The notes under the pieces: generated by a model
Databases searched by the model: none
What the model was told of the DNA's origin: nothing
Seen by the model: only the letters and a program-made list of their open reading frames with translations
Translations under genes and position numbers: made by a program
NCBI RefSeq assembly: GCF_024295625.1
Contig: NZ_JANCOJ010000005.1
Coordinates: forward strand, 1 to 64,000
From: Streptococcus sp. CF8_St5-11
Lineage (GTDB): Bacteria; Bacillota; Bacilli; Lactobacillales; Streptococcaceae
DNA: 64,000 nucleotides
Direction: 5' to 3'
Shown here: positions 28,034 to 37,203 of the stretch, one piece after another
Position numbering within the stretch: position 1 is the first letter of the stretch
Layout of the letters: each line of letters opens with the position of its first letter

Positions 28034-28513
28034 GTGGCAACCATCGCAACGATTGTTGACTTAGTAACAGAAGTGATTCAGCCAGCTATAAAGGAACCAT
28101 TTGAATTGGTTGATGTTGAATATGGCAAAATGGGTGGTGACTACGTCTTAAGCATTTTCGTAGACAAACCAGAAGGAATCACACTGAATGATACAGCGGA
28201 TTTGACAGAAATCATCAGTCCGCTATTGGATCAAATCAAACCAGACCCATTTCCAGAACAGTACTTTTTAGAAGTCACCAGTCCTGGCTTGGAGAGACCT
28301 TTGAAAACCAAGGAAGCACTCGAGGGATCTGTTGGTAAGTACGTCAATATCAGCTTGTACAAGGCTGTTGAAAAGCAAAAGGTCTTTGAGGGGAACCTGG
28401 TAGGTTTTGAAGAGGATGTTTTGACCATTGAGTATATGGATAAAACACGAAAGAAAACAGTGGATATTCCTTATAACCTTGTGTCCAAAGCAAGGTTGGC
28501 TGTAAAATTGTAA
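28034..28513 (+). CDS. rimP: Ribosome maturation factor RimP
   Basis: Needed for 30S subunit maturation. The 159-residue protein has an N-terminal KH-like half and a C-terminal SH3-like half; [20 protein letters not shown] and [10 protein letters not shown] are family hallmarks. The start is uncertain: GTG 28034 shares its first base with AGGAGG (28029-28034), so the spacing is nil. ATC at 28043 is 8 nt after it, at ideal spacing but a rare start codon. There is no other start between an upstream in-frame stop and these. I keep GTG as the conventional choice. Confidence 0.9.
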   Translation: MATIATIVDLVTEVIQPAIKEPFELVDVEYGKMGGDYVLSIFVDKPEGITLNDTADLTEIISPLLDQIKPDPFPEQYFLEVTSPGLERPLKTKEALEGSVGKYVNISLYKAVEKQKVFEGNLVGFEEDVLTIEYMDKTRKKTVDIPYNLVSKARLAVKL

Positions 28514-28557
28514 CAGAATGAAAGAAAGGATGCCTTTATAGTAGAGGCAAGAAAAAC

Positions 28558-29700
28558 ATGAGTAAAGAAATGCTAGAAGCCTTCCGCATTTTGGAAGAAG
28601 ACAAAGGGATCAAAAAAGAAGATATCATCGAAGCCGTCACAGAATCATTGCGTTCAGCTTATCGCCGTCGTTATGGACAATCAGAAAGTGCAGCGATTGA
28701 ATTCAATGAAAAAACTGGAGATTTCCGTGTTTATACGGTTCGTGAAGTGGTGGATGAAGTCTTTGATAGCCGTTTAGAAATCAGCTTGAAGGATGCCTTG
28801 GCCATTAGCTCTGCTTATGAGTTGGGGGATAAGATCAAGTTTGAAGAAGCACCAGCTGAATTTGGTCGTGTAGCAGCTCAATCTGCTAAACAAACGATCA
28901 TGGAAAAAATGCGTAAGCAAACGCGAACCATCACCTATAACACTTATAAAGAGCATGAAAATGAAATCATGAGTGGAACGGTGGAGCGCTTTGACAATCG
29001 TTTTATCTATGTCAATCTTGGCTCAATCGAAGCTCAATTGTCTAAGCAAGACCAAATTCCAGGAGAAGTGTTCCAATCTCATGACCGGATTGAAGTCTTT
29101 GTCTACAAGGTAGAAGATAATCCACGTGGTGTCAATGTCTTTGTTAGCCGAAGCCATCCTGAAATGATCAAACGTTTGATGGAACAAGAAATTCCTGAAG
29201 TTTATGATGGAACTGTTGAGATTATGAGTGTAGCGCGTGAAGCTGGAGATCGTACAAAAGTTGCGGTTCGTAGCCATAATCCAAACGTAGATGCGATTGG
29301 GACTATCGTTGGTCGTGGTGGATCGAACATTAAAAAGATTACCAGCAAGTTCCACCCAGCTCGATACGATCAAAAATTAGACCGTATGGTTCCGACAGAA
29401 GAAAACATCGATGTCATCGAGTGGGTTCCAGATCCAGCTGAATTTATCTACAATGCGATCGCTCCTGCAGAAGTGGACCAAGTTATTTTTGATGATGAAG
29501 ATAGCAAACATGCTCTCGTTGTGGTTCCAGATAATAAACTATCTCTTGCCATTGGTCGTCGTGGTCAAAACGTTCGTTTGGCAGCTCATTTGACTGGTTA
29601 CCGCATCGATATCAAATCTGCTAGTGAGTTCGAAGAAATGGAAGCAGCTCAAGAAACTTTTGAAGACCAAGTAGAAAGTGGCGAAGAGCAAGTCGATTAA
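28558..29700 (+). CDS. nusA: Transcription termination/antitermination factor NusA
   Basis: Binds RNA polymerase and modulates pausing, termination and antitermination. The 380 residues hold an N-terminal polymerase-binding part (1-130), S1 domain (about 135-200, MSGTVERFDNRFIYVNLGSI) and two KH domains (VGRGGSNIKKI near 250, IGRRGQNVRLAAHLTGYRID near 325-345). The short acidic end lacks the extra repeats of the E. coli protein, as usual in Firmicutes. Confidence 0.96.
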   Translation: MSKEMLEAFRILEEDKGIKKEDIIEAVTESLRSAYRRRYGQSESAAIEFNEKTGDFRVYTVREVVDEVFDSRLEISLKDALAISSAYELGDKIKFEEAPAEFGRVAAQSAKQTIMEKMRKQTRTITYNTYKEHENEIMSGTVERFDNRFIYVNLGSIEAQLSKQDQIPGEVFQSHDRIEVFVYKVEDNPRGVNVFVSRSHPEMIKRLMEQEIPEVYDGTVEIMSVAREAGDRTKVAVRSHNPNVDAIGTIVGRGGSNIKKITSKFHPARYDQKLDRMVPTEENIDVIEWVPDPAEFIYNAIAPAEVDQVIFDDEDSKHALVVVPDNKLSLAIGRRGQNVRLAAHLTGYRIDIKSASEFEEMEAAQETFEDQVESGEEQVD

Positions 29701-29714
29701 GAGAGGGAGGGAAA

Positions 29715-30011
29715 ATGGTAAAAACAAGAAAAATCCCTTTAAGAAAATCTGTCGTTTCAAATGAAATTATTGATAAGCGAGATTTGCTCCGCATTGTCAA
29801 AAATAAAGAAGGACAAGTCTTTATCGATCCAACTGGCAAAGCCAATGGTCGAGGTGCTTACATCAAGCTAGACAATGAAGAAGCGGCACTTGCTAAGAAA
29901 AAGAAAGTTTTTAATCGTAGCTTTAATATGGAAGTGGAAGAAGCTTTCTATGATGAATTGATCGCTTATGTAGATCATAAGGTGAAGAGAAGAGAGTTAG
30001 GCCTTGAATAA
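29715..30011 (+). CDS. ylxR: YlxR (RnpM) family RNA-binding protein
   Basis: A 98-residue basic DUF448 protein in the nusA-infB operon. Has the conserved IPLRKSVVSNEIIDKRDLLR and DPTGKANGRGAYIK. YlxR/RnpM proteins are reported to bind RNase P RNA or act in gene regulation. GAGGGAGG precedes the ATG. Overlaps the next gene by 8 bp. Confidence 0.9.
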   Translation: MVKTRKIPLRKSVVSNEIIDKRDLLRIVKNKEGQVFIDPTGKANGRGAYIKLDNEEAALAKKKKVFNRSFNMEVEEAFYDELIAYVDHKVKRRELGLE

Positions 30012-30303
30012 GCAAAAGATAAGTAATTTGTTGGGCTTGGCGCAAAGAGCAGGAAAACTCATTTCTGGAGAAGAACTCGTGATCAAAGCCATCCAGGAAG
30101 AAAAAGCAAAATTAGTTTTTCTGGCAAATGATGCAGCTAGTAACCTGACAAAAAAGGTGACAGATAAGGGTCACTATTATGAGGTTCAAGTATCTACCGT
30201 GTTTTCAACACTAGAATTAAGCACTGCAATTGGACGTGCCCGTAAGGTCGTCGCTGTTGTAGATGCTGGATTTTCAAAGAAAATGAGGTCTCTTATGGAA
30301 TAG
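30004..30303 (+). CDS. ylxQ: YlxQ, L7Ae-family ribosomal-type protein
   Basis: A 99-residue kink-turn RNA-binding protein of the L7Ae/L30e fold ([34 protein letters not shown]). It starts with TTG at 30004, overlapping the ylxR stop. The RNA target is unknown; it belongs to the nusA-infB operon in most Bacilli. Confidence 0.9.
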   Translation: MNKQKISNLLGLAQRAGKLISGEELVIKAIQEEKAKLVFLANDAASNLTKKVTDKGHYYEVQVSTVFSTLELSTAIGRARKVVAVVDAGFSKKMRSLME

Positions 30304-30319
30304 AAGAGGAGGACAGCAA

Positions 30320-33034
30320 TTGTCTAAGAAAAGATTATACGAAATTGCCAAAGAATTGGGCAAGGAAAGTAAGGAAGTCGTCACTCGTGCGAAAGAATTA
30401 GGTTTTGACGTCAAGAGTCATGCATCTAGTGTCGATACTGATGTTGCTGAAAAGTTGATCAAGAGCTTTGCAGCGAAAAAAGAAACAGTCGAAAAGAAAG
30501 TAGCAGAAGTGGCTGCCAAGACAACGGCTGTCGCAGAGAAAAAAGAAGCAGCGCCCGTCAAAAAAGAAGGAGCAACTGAGACAAAATCAGTAACGCCAGC
30601 TGCTAAACCAAAGAGTCGTAACTTTAAAGCGGAACGAGAAGCGCGTGCAAAAGAACAGGCTGAACGTAGGAAACAACAAGACAATCGTCCAAAACGTGAT
30701 CGCAAAGACAATCAGCGTCATGGTGACAACCGAAATCAACGACCACAAGAGCGAAATGAACAACGAAATCAAGGTTCTGATCGTCGCAATAACCGACCAG
30801 ATCAAAGACGTGGTGAACAACCCCAAGTAGCACCAAAAGTTGATTTCAAAGCGCGTGCAGCAGCACTGAAAGCTGAACAAAATGCTGAATACGCACGTGG
30901 AAGTGAAGATCGCTACAAACAACAAGCTGCAAAAGCAGAACAAGAACGTCAACAGCGCCGGAAACGGGTAGAAGCACCAGAAGTGAAAGCACCTGTACAG
31001 GAGCCAGCTGTTGAGAACCATACAAAACCAGCTGTTGCTGCTGCTCCAGCTCAAGTCGATACACGTCGGAAGAAACAAGCGCGACCAGATAAGAAACGAG
31101 ATGATTTTGATCGTGAAGAAGATGGTCCAAGAAAACAACAAAGGAATCGAAATAGTCAAAATCAAGTGAGAAATCAGAGAAATAGTAACTGGAATAACAA
31201 TAAGAAAAATAAAAAAGGAAAGAACAACCGTAATGATGCTCCAAAACCAGTAACAGAGCGTAAATTCCATGAATTACCAAGTGAATTTGAGTATACGGAT
31301 GGAATGACGGTTGCCGAAATCGCAAAACGTATCAAGCGTGAACCGGCTGAAATCGTCAAGAAACTCTTTATGATGGGAGTCATGGCGACTCAAAACCAAT
31401 CGCTGGATGGAGATACGATTGAACTCTTGATGGTGGATTATGGAATTGAAGCCAAGAAAAAGGTTGAAGTGGATAATGCCGATATCGAACGCTTCTTCGT
31501 TGAAGATGGTTATTTGAATCCAGATGAGTTGGTAGAGCGTCCACCAGTTGTCACCATCATGGGACACGTTGACCACGGTAAAACTACCCTTTTGGATACC
31601 CTTCGTAATTCACGTGTAGCAACTGGTGAAGCGGGAGGAATCACTCAGCACATCGGTGCCTACCAAATCGTGGAAAATGGTAAGAAGATTACCTTCTTGG
31701 ATACACCTGGACACGCGGCCTTTACTTCTATGCGGGCTCGTGGTGCATCTGTTACCGATATTACCATCTTGGTTGTAGCAGCAGATGACGGGGTGATGCC
31801 ACAGACCATCGAAGCCATCAACCACTCAAAAGCTGCCAATGTTCCAATCATTGTGGCCATCAACAAGATCGATAAACCAGGAGCTAATCCAGAGCGTGTC
31901 ATCGGTGAATTGGCTGAACACGGTGTTATGTCAACTGCTTGGGGTGGAGATTCTGAGTTTGTAGAAATCTCAGCCAAGTTCAACCAAAATATCGATGAGC
32001 TCTTGGAAACGGTCCTTCTTGTGGCTGAAATCCAAGAACTCAAGGCAGATCCAACTGTTCGTGCCATCGGTACTGTTATCGAAGCGCGCTTGGATAAAGG
32101 AAAAGGTGCGGTGGCAACCCTCCTTGTTCAACAAGGTACCTTGAATGTTCAAGACCCAATCGTTGTCGGAAATACCTTTGGACGTGTCCGTGCCATGACC
32201 AATGACCTTGGACGTCGTGTGAAGGTGGCAGGACCATCTACTCCGGTTTCTATCACTGGTTTGAACGAAGCGCCAATGGCGGGTGACCACTTCGCGGTTT
32301 ATGAAGATGAAAAATCAGCGCGTGCAGCGGGTGAAGAACGTGCCAAACGTGCTCTTATGAAACAACGTCAAGCAACCAACCGCGTCAGCCTTGAAAATCT
32401 CTTTGATACCTTGAAGGCTGGGGAAGTGAAATCTGTTAATGTCATCATTAAAGCCGATGTACAAGGTTCGGTTGAAGCCCTTGCTGCTTCCCTTCAAAAG
32501 ATTGAAGTAGAAGGTGTGAAAGTGACCATCGTTCACTCAGCGGTTGGTGCGATCAACGAATCAGACGTGACCCTTGCAGAAGCTTCAAATGCCTTCATCA
32601 TTGGATTTAACGTCCGTCCTACTCCACAAGCACGTCAACAAGCTGAAGCTGACGAGGTGGAAATCCGTCTTCACTCAATTATCTACAAAGTGATTGAAGA
32701 AATGGAAGATGCCATGAAGGGTATGTTGGATCCTGAATTTGAAGAAAAAGTGATCGGGGAAGCAGTTATTCGTGAAACCTTTAAAGTCTCTAAAGTGGGT
32801 ACCATTGGTGGATTTATGGTTCTTAGTGGTAAGGTTACACGTGATTCCAAAGTCCGTGTCATTCGTGACGGTGTCGTGATCTATGACGGAGCTCTTGCAA
32901 GCTTGAAACACTTCAAAGATGATGTCAAAGAGATCACAAATGGTCGTGAAGGTGGATTGATGATTGAAGGCTACAATGATATCAAGACAGATGATACCAT
33001 CGAAGCCTACATCATGGAAGAAATTAAAAAATAA
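30320..33034 (+). CDS. infB: Translation initiation factor IF-2
   Basis: GTPase that delivers initiator tRNA to the 30S subunit. The 904-residue protein has an N-terminal IF2N domain (residues 1-50), a long Lys/Arg/Asn/Gln-rich low-complexity linker (about 60-310), a second IF2N region, then the G domain with [16 protein letters not shown] (P loop near 415-423), [12 protein letters not shown] and the C-terminal domains. TTG start at 30320 with GAGGAGGA upstream, confirmed by [14 protein letters not shown]. Confidence 0.97.
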   Translation: MSKKRLYEIAKELGKESKEVVTRAKELGFDVKSHASSVDTDVAEKLIKSFAAKKETVEKKVAEVAAKTTAVAEKKEAAPVKKEGATETKSVTPAAKPKSRNFKAEREARAKEQAERRKQQDNRPKRDRKDNQRHGDNRNQRPQERNEQRNQGSDRRNNRPDQRRGEQPQVAPKVDFKARAAALKAEQNAEYARGSEDRYKQQAAKAEQERQQRRKRVEAPEVKAPVQEPAVENHTKPAVAAAPAQVDTRRKKQARPDKKRDDFDREEDGPRKQQRNRNSQNQVRNQRNSNWNNNKKNKKGKNNRNDAPKPVTERKFHELPSEFEYTDGMTVAEIAKRIKREPAEIVKKLFMMGVMATQNQSLDGDTIELLMVDYGIEAKKKVEVDNADIERFFVEDGYLNPDELVERPPVVTIMGHVDHGKTTLLDTLRNSRVATGEAGGITQHIGAYQIVENGKKITFLDTPGHAAFTSMRARGASVTDITILVVAADDGVMPQTIEAINHSKAANVPIIVAINKIDKPGANPERVIGELAEHGVMSTAWGGDSEFVEISAKFNQNIDELLETVLLVAEIQELKADPTVRAIGTVIEARLDKGKGAVATLLVQQGTLNVQDPIVVGNTFGRVRAMTNDLGRRVKVAGPSTPVSITGLNEAPMAGDHFAVYEDEKSARAAGEERAKRALMKQRQATNRVSLENLFDTLKAGEVKSVNVIIKADVQGSVEALAASLQKIEVEGVKVTIVHSAVGAINESDVTLAEASNAFIIGFNVRPTPQARQQAEADEVEIRLHSIIYKVIEEMEDAMKGMLDPEFEEKVIGEAVIRETFKVSKVGTIGGFMVLSGKVTRDSKVRVIRDGVVIYDGALASLKHFKDDVKEITNGREGGLMIEGYNDIKTDDTIEAYIMEEIKK

Positions 33035-33042
33035 GCAAGCTG

Positions 33043-33083
33043 ACTAGGAAAAAAGAGGGGGCCCCTCTGATTTCCTAGTTTTT
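33043..33083 (+). terminator. Terminator-like hairpin between infB and rbfA
   Basis: ACTAGGAAA (33043-33051) with TTTCCTAGT (33071-33079), plus an inner GAGGGG/CCCCTC stem, then TTTTT. It should reduce read-through from infB into rbfA. Confidence 0.8.
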
Positions 33084-33108
33084 AAACACAGAGCAGAAAG
33101 GAGTTCCT

Positions 33109-33459
33109 ATGGCAAGTCATTTTCGGACAGACCGAGTAGGGATGGAAATCAAGCGTGAAGTCAACGAGATTTTACAAAAGAAAGTCCGTGACCCGCGTGT
33201 TCAAGGCGTCACCATTACGGATGTTCAAATGCTAGGTGATTTGTCTATGGCCAAAGTGTATTATTCAATTATGAGTGATTTGGCTTCAGACAATCAAAAG
33301 GCTCAGACAGGCCTTGAAAAAGCAACAGGAACCATCAAGCGTGAATTAGGTCGGAATCTGAAATTGTACAAGATTCCAGATCTTACTTTTGTGAAAGACG
33401 AATCCATCGAATACGGGAACAAGATCGATGAGATGTTGCGCAATTTGAACAAAGACTAG
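33109..33459 (+). CDS. rbfA: 30S ribosome-binding factor RbfA
   Basis: Assembly factor for the 30S subunit (16S helix 1 region). 116 residues with the typical [21 protein letters not shown] and the C-terminal [24 protein letters not shown] precedes ATG 33109. Last gene of the nusA-infB block, followed by a duplicated terminator that flanks a small repeat element. Confidence 0.95.
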   Translation: MASHFRTDRVGMEIKREVNEILQKKVRDPRVQGVTITDVQMLGDLSMAKVYYSIMSDLASDNQKAQTGLEKATGTIKRELGRNLKLYKIPDLTFVKDESIEYGNKIDEMLRNLNKD

Positions 33460-33463
33460 AGAG

Positions 33464-33479
33464 GTTGGAAATTTTCCAC
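33464..33479 (+). repeat. Partial copy of the rbfA terminator stem, left of the element
   Basis: GTTGGAAATTTTCCAC, nearly the same as the palindrome at 33736-33751 but one base different in the centre, and lacking a T run. It lies 5 bp outside the left inverted repeat of the element. Confidence 0.75.
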
Positions 33480-33483
33480 GTCC

Positions 33484-33732
33484 AGATTGAAAGACAAAGT
33501 CTTCTTAGAAACTTTCCTTAGGTGAGTACGGACGTCAGCGAACTTCTACGAAGTTCCAAGACTAATTATTGAGCCTAAGGTCTCAATAATTCCGAGTACC
33601 TGAAACTATTAAGTTTCAGGTACTTTTCTCACGACGAAAAGTTTCAGTAGATGATTGAATCACTCTAACGAGTAACATTTCTTTTTATAGAATTTATTAG
33701 ATTTATAAAAAAGAATAGTTTGTCTACAGTCT
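33484..33732. mobile_element. MITE-like element, copy A (249 bp, structured core)
   Basis: Terminal inverted repeats AGATTGAAAGACAAA (33484-33498) and TTTGTCTACAGTCT (33719-33732). Its core is about 80-90% identical by eye to copy B at 62405-62660 over the 33511-33650 part. The core can fold into three hairpins: 33540-33556, 33565-33590 and 33596-33623. The loop of the second, CCTAAGG (33574-33580), is complementary to CCTTAGG (33516-33522). The 3' third is AT-rich and diverged. There is no open reading frame worth reporting, so it would need a transposase from elsewhere. Confidence 0.75.
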
Positions 33733-33735
33733 CGG

Positions 33736-33758
33736 GTTGGAAATTTCCAACTTCTTTT
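33736..33758 (+). terminator. rbfA terminator, right of the element
   Basis: Perfect palindrome GTTGGAAATTTCCAAC (33736-33751), then CTT and seven T residues up to about 33761. Separated from its gene by the inserted element. From here to about 33830 I see only AT-rich sequence. Confidence 0.75.
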
Positions 33759-33836
33759 TTTGACTCTTAAAATGAGGAAAATAAAACAGAAAGAAAAAAA
33801 CGGTTTCAAAAAATAATAGAAATTTACAGAAATCTC

Positions 33837-33865
33837 TTGTGTGATTGGAAATTATCCTTTACAAT
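33837..33865 (+). promoter_or_regulatory. Promoter of the Na/Pi cotransporter gene
   Basis: TTGTGT (33837-33842), 17-bp spacer, TACAAT (33860-33865). Confidence 0.6.
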
Positions 33866-33909
33866 AGGAGAGGAGTTTTATTTCTGATCTCATATTTGGA
33901 GGAATGATC

Positions 33910-35541
33910 ATGTCCATTAACTGGCAGGAAATTTTGTTTAACTTTTTGGGAGGGTTGGGTCTCTTTCTCTATAGTATTAAAACCATGGGAGAAGGACTGC
34001 AACAAGCTGCAGGGGACCGTCTTCGCTACTATATTGATAAATATACCAGCAATCCCTTTCTTGGAGTCTTAGTAGGGATTGTTGTGACAGCCCTTATTCA
34101 GTCTAGTACAGGGGTAACGGTGATTACCGTTGGTCTGGTCAGTGCGGGTCTCTTGACCCTGCGTCAAGCCATTGGGATCATCATGGGGGCTAATATTGGG
34201 ACCACGGTCACCTCATTCATTATTGGGTTTAAACTGGGGACTTATGCCCTTCCAATTATGTTTCTTGGAACGGTCTTACTTTTCTTTACCAAGAATCGAA
34301 TGGCCAATAATATTGGTCGGATTCTCTTTGGGGTTGGAGGAATTTTCTACGCTTTAAACCTGATTAGTGCGGGAATGAGTCCTTTGAAAGAATTGCCAGA
34401 ATTTAGTCAGTACATGATCACCCTTGGGAAAAATCCAATTCTAGGTGTTTTAGCAGGAGCCATTATCACCGTTTTGATTCAAGCTTCGTCAGCTACCATT
34501 GGGATTCTACAAGGTTTGTATTCAGGTGGTTTCCTAGATCTTCGCGGTTCTTTACCTATTCTTTTTGGGGACAACATCGGAACAACCTTGACAGTTATTA
34601 TTGCAGCGATGGGGGCCAATGTTTCTGCTAAGCGTGTTGCAGCAACCCACGTGCTCTTTAACTTGATCGGTACAATCCTTTGTTTGATCTTGTTAACACC
34701 TTTTACAGCCATGATTGAATACTTCCAAGGGCTCTTGCACTTGTCACCAGAAATGACCATTGCTTTTTCTCACGGAGCTTTCAACGTGACCAACACCATC
34801 ATTCAATTCCCATTCATTGGAGCTTTGGCATACTTTGTAACCAAACTGATTCCTGGTGAGGATGAGGTTGTCAAATATGAACCGCTCTACTTGGATGAAA
34901 ACTTGATCACTCAAGCGCCTTCGATTGCTCTTGGAAATGCAAAAAAAGAGTTGCTTCATTTAGGTGGATATGCAGACAAAGCTTTTAATCTTTCTTATGA
35001 TTATATTGTTCATCAAAATGAAAAAACAGCTGAAAAGGGTCATAAGACAGAAGAAGCCATCAATACCATTGATGATGATTTGACTCGCTACTTGATTCGT
35101 TTGTCGAGTGAAGCCTTGAGTCCGAGAGAAAGTGAAGTTCTCACCAATATCTTGGATTCTTCACGGGATTTGGAGCGGATTGGAGATCACGCGGAAGCCT
35201 TGATCAATCTGACCGATTATTTAATTCGAAAGAAAGTCGTTTTTTCAGAAGCAGCCTTAGCTGAATTGGAAGATATTTACAACCAAACCCATCAATTTGT
35301 AGAGGATGCCTTAAAAGCTGTTGAGAACAATGATGTGAGTCTTGCAAACCAATTGGTAGCACGTCACGAGGCAATTGAAAAGTTGGAGAAAAGACTTCGG
35401 AAAACCCATATTCGTCGTTTGAACCAAGGTGAATGTACACCTCAAGCCGGAGTGAACTTTATTGATATTATTTCTCACTATACACGAGTTGCAGACCATG
35501 CCATGAATCTGGCTGAAAAAGTACAAATCGAGCAAATTTAA
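33910..35541 (+). CDS. Na+/phosphate cotransporter family protein (NptA/PhoU fusion type)
   Basis: A 543-residue membrane protein. The first 310 residues hold two inverted Na/Pi repeats, with the signature QSSTGVTV near 56 and QASSATIGILQG near 192. Residues about 340-543 form a soluble PhoU-like helical domain. Probable phosphate uptake or efflux driven by sodium. ATG 33910 is preferred to the one two codons earlier, because GGAGG is 7 nt from it. Ends in a strong terminator. Confidence 0.88.
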   Translation: MSINWQEILFNFLGGLGLFLYSIKTMGEGLQQAAGDRLRYYIDKYTSNPFLGVLVGIVVTALIQSSTGVTVITVGLVSAGLLTLRQAIGIIMGANIGTTVTSFIIGFKLGTYALPIMFLGTVLLFFTKNRMANNIGRILFGVGGIFYALNLISAGMSPLKELPEFSQYMITLGKNPILGVLAGAIITVLIQASSATIGILQGLYSGGFLDLRGSLPILFGDNIGTTLTVIIAAMGANVSAKRVAATHVLFNLIGTILCLILLTPFTAMIEYFQGLLHLSPEMTIAFSHGAFNVTNTIIQFPFIGALAYFVTKLIPGEDEVVKYEPLYLDENLITQAPSIALGNAKKELLHLGGYADKAFNLSYDYIVHQNEKTAEKGHKTEEAINTIDDDLTRYLIRLSSEALSPRESEVLTNILDSSRDLERIGDHAEALINLTDYLIRKKVVFSEAALAELEDIYNQTHQFVEDALKAVENNDVSLANQLVARHEAIEKLEKRLRKTHIRRLNQGECTPQAGVNFIDIISHYTRVADHAMNLAEKVQIEQI

Positions 35542-35549
35542 GGAACGTC

Positions 35550-35584
35550 AAACAGAGTAAGTAGGAAGCTTACTCTGTTTTTTT
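35550..35584 (+). terminator. Terminator of the Na/Pi cotransporter gene
   Basis: AAACAGAGTAAG (35550-35561) with CTTACTCTGTTT (35569-35580) and a long T run. Confidence 0.92.
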
Positions 35585-35616
35585 GTTGGATTCTATTCAA
35601 AAATAGGTCTAGACCA

Positions 35617-35645
35617 TTTACAAATAGAAGTGAAAGCGTTATAAT
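35617..35645 (+). promoter_or_regulatory. nagA promoter with cre-like site
   Basis: TTTACA (35617-35622), 17-bp spacer, TATAAT (35640-35645). TGAAAGCGTTATAA (35631-35644) in the spacer and -10 resembles a CcpA site, so glucose repression is plausible. Confidence 0.78.
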
Positions 35646-35695
35646 ATGTATGAATATAAATGGAACACAGTTCCTACAATGGAAAGGACGATTTT

Positions 35696-36853
35696 ATGTC
35701 TACATATATTAAAGCAGATCAATTTTATTACCCACATGGGGTTCGCCGCGGAGGCTATTTGGAGCTTGTTGATGGCAAGTTTGGGAAACATGTGGAAAGC
35801 TTACCAGAAGGTGCGGATGTGCTGGATTATTCTGGTTACAGCATTGCGCCTGGCCTCGTAGATACCCATATTCACGGATTTGGTGGGGTAGATGTGATGG
35901 ATAATAATATCGAAGGTACTCTCCATACCATGAGTGAAGGGCTCTTGAGTACAGGGGTTACGAGCTTTTTGCCTACGACCCTTACTTCCTCTTACGAACA
36001 ACTTTTGGCAGTAACGGAAAATATCGGTGCACGATACAAAGAAGCAACAGGAGCTAAGATTCGCGGGATTTATTTTGAAGGACCTTATTTCACAGAAAAA
36101 TACAAGGGAGCTCAAAACCCGTCTTATATGAAGGATCCAAGTATGGAAGAATTCCGTGCTTGGCAAAAAGCTGCCAATGGTCTGTTGAATAAGATTGCCC
36201 TTGCTCCCGAGCGTGAAGGGGTAGAAGAATTTGTTCGGACCATTACAGGAGAAGGGGTGACTGTCGCTCTGGGACACTCCAATGCTACTTTTGAAGAAGC
36301 TAAAAAAGCGGTTGATGCAGGTGCGAGTGTCTGGGTGCATGCCTACAATGGTATGCGTGGTTTGACGCACCGTGAACTCGGTATGGTTGGTGCCATGTAT
36401 GAATTGCCTCATACTACAGCAGAGTTGATCTGTGATGGCCATCACGTGGATCCACTAGCGTGTGATATCCTGATGAAACAAAAAGGCAAAGAAAATGTTG
36501 CCTTGATTACGGACTGTATGACAGCTGGGGGCTTAGAAGACGGGGACTACATGCTTGGGGAATTCCCAGTCGTGGTTGCTGAGGGAACTGCTCGCTTGAA
36601 ATCAACTGGTAATCTAGCTGGCTCAATCTTGAAATTGAAAGATGGATTAAAAAATGTTGTAGAGTGGGGAATTGCTAACCCTCACGAAGCAGTGATGATG
36701 GCCAGCCTCAATCCGGCAAAATCAGTCCATATTGATGATGTTTGTGGTCAAATCCGTGAAGGATATGATGCGGACTTCATCGTACTTGACCAAAATTTGG
36801 ATCTGGTTGCGACCTATCTCGATGGGGTCAAACGTTACCAGGCGACGAATTAG
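35696..36853 (+). CDS. nagA: N-acetylglucosamine-6-phosphate deacetylase
   Basis: Removes acetate from GlcNAc-6-phosphate so that amino sugars enter glycolysis or wall synthesis. The 385-residue amidohydrolase has the metal motif VDTHIHGFGGVDVMD near residue 55, FEGPYF near 126 (metal Glu), LGHSNATFEEA near 194 and TDCMTAGG near 270. Start at ATG 35696 with GGAAAGGA upstream; the earlier in-frame ATG overlaps the promoter. Confidence 0.95.
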   Translation: MSTYIKADQFYYPHGVRRGGYLELVDGKFGKHVESLPEGADVLDYSGYSIAPGLVDTHIHGFGGVDVMDNNIEGTLHTMSEGLLSTGVTSFLPTTLTSSYEQLLAVTENIGARYKEATGAKIRGIYFEGPYFTEKYKGAQNPSYMKDPSMEEFRAWQKAANGLLNKIALAPEREGVEEFVRTITGEGVTVALGHSNATFEEAKKAVDAGASVWVHAYNGMRGLTHRELGMVGAMYELPHTTAELICDGHHVDPLACDILMKQKGKENVALITDCMTAGGLEDGDYMLGEFPVVVAEGTARLKSTGNLAGSILKLKDGLKNVVEWGIANPHEAVMMASLNPAKSVHIDDVCGQIREGYDADFIVLDQNLDLVATYLDGVKRYQATN

Positions 36854-36879
36854 ATTCAAGAATCGAAGATAGAATACTT

Positions 36880-36909
36880 CCTCTCTAGGTCAGACCTAGA
36901 GAGGTTTTT
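36880..36909 (+). terminator. Terminator of nagA
   Basis: CCTCTCTAGGTC/GACCTAGAGAGG, 12-bp stem with a single-base gap, then TTTTT. Confidence 0.92.
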
Positions 36910-36984
36910 GTTTACCGATGGTAGTGCAATTTTGTGAATGCTGTCTTTTCATGCTATAATGGGAATTGAAATGTGAGGTAGCTT

Positions 36985-37203
36985 ATGAAGGCAATTGATA
37001 TACGTTTTTTATTGATGGGAATTTTTTTCTTGCTCTATGGGATTGTAAGAAAAAATATCTTTATTGTGATTGTTGGTGGGGCATTTTTACTCTATAGTTT
37101 TTATAGCAAGAAGATGGAGCCAACCAAGAAGAATATTTTTAAGCCAGAGCTCAAGCTTCGAGGGCCTAAGAAACCGAAATCGAAGAAAGGAAAGAAAAAA
37201 TGA
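36985..37203 (+). CDS. Small two-segment membrane protein, unknown function
   Basis: 72 residues with two hydrophobic stretches (LLMGIFFLLYGIV and IFIVIVGGAFLLYSFY) and a very basic tail rich in Lys and Pro (GPKKPKSKKGKKK). Has a ribosome site (GAGGTAG), and its stop overlaps the next gene start (ATGA), supporting real translation. I do not recognise it. Confidence 0.78.
   Translation: MKAIDIRFLLMGIFFLLYGIVRKNIFIVIVGGAFLLYSFYSKKMEPTKKNIFKPELKLRGPKKPKSKKGKKK

Noticed and set aside
30587..31325. Long antisense frames within infB
   Set aside because: They mirror the Lys/Arg/Gln-rich low-complexity linker of IF-2; coding on the plus strand is clear.
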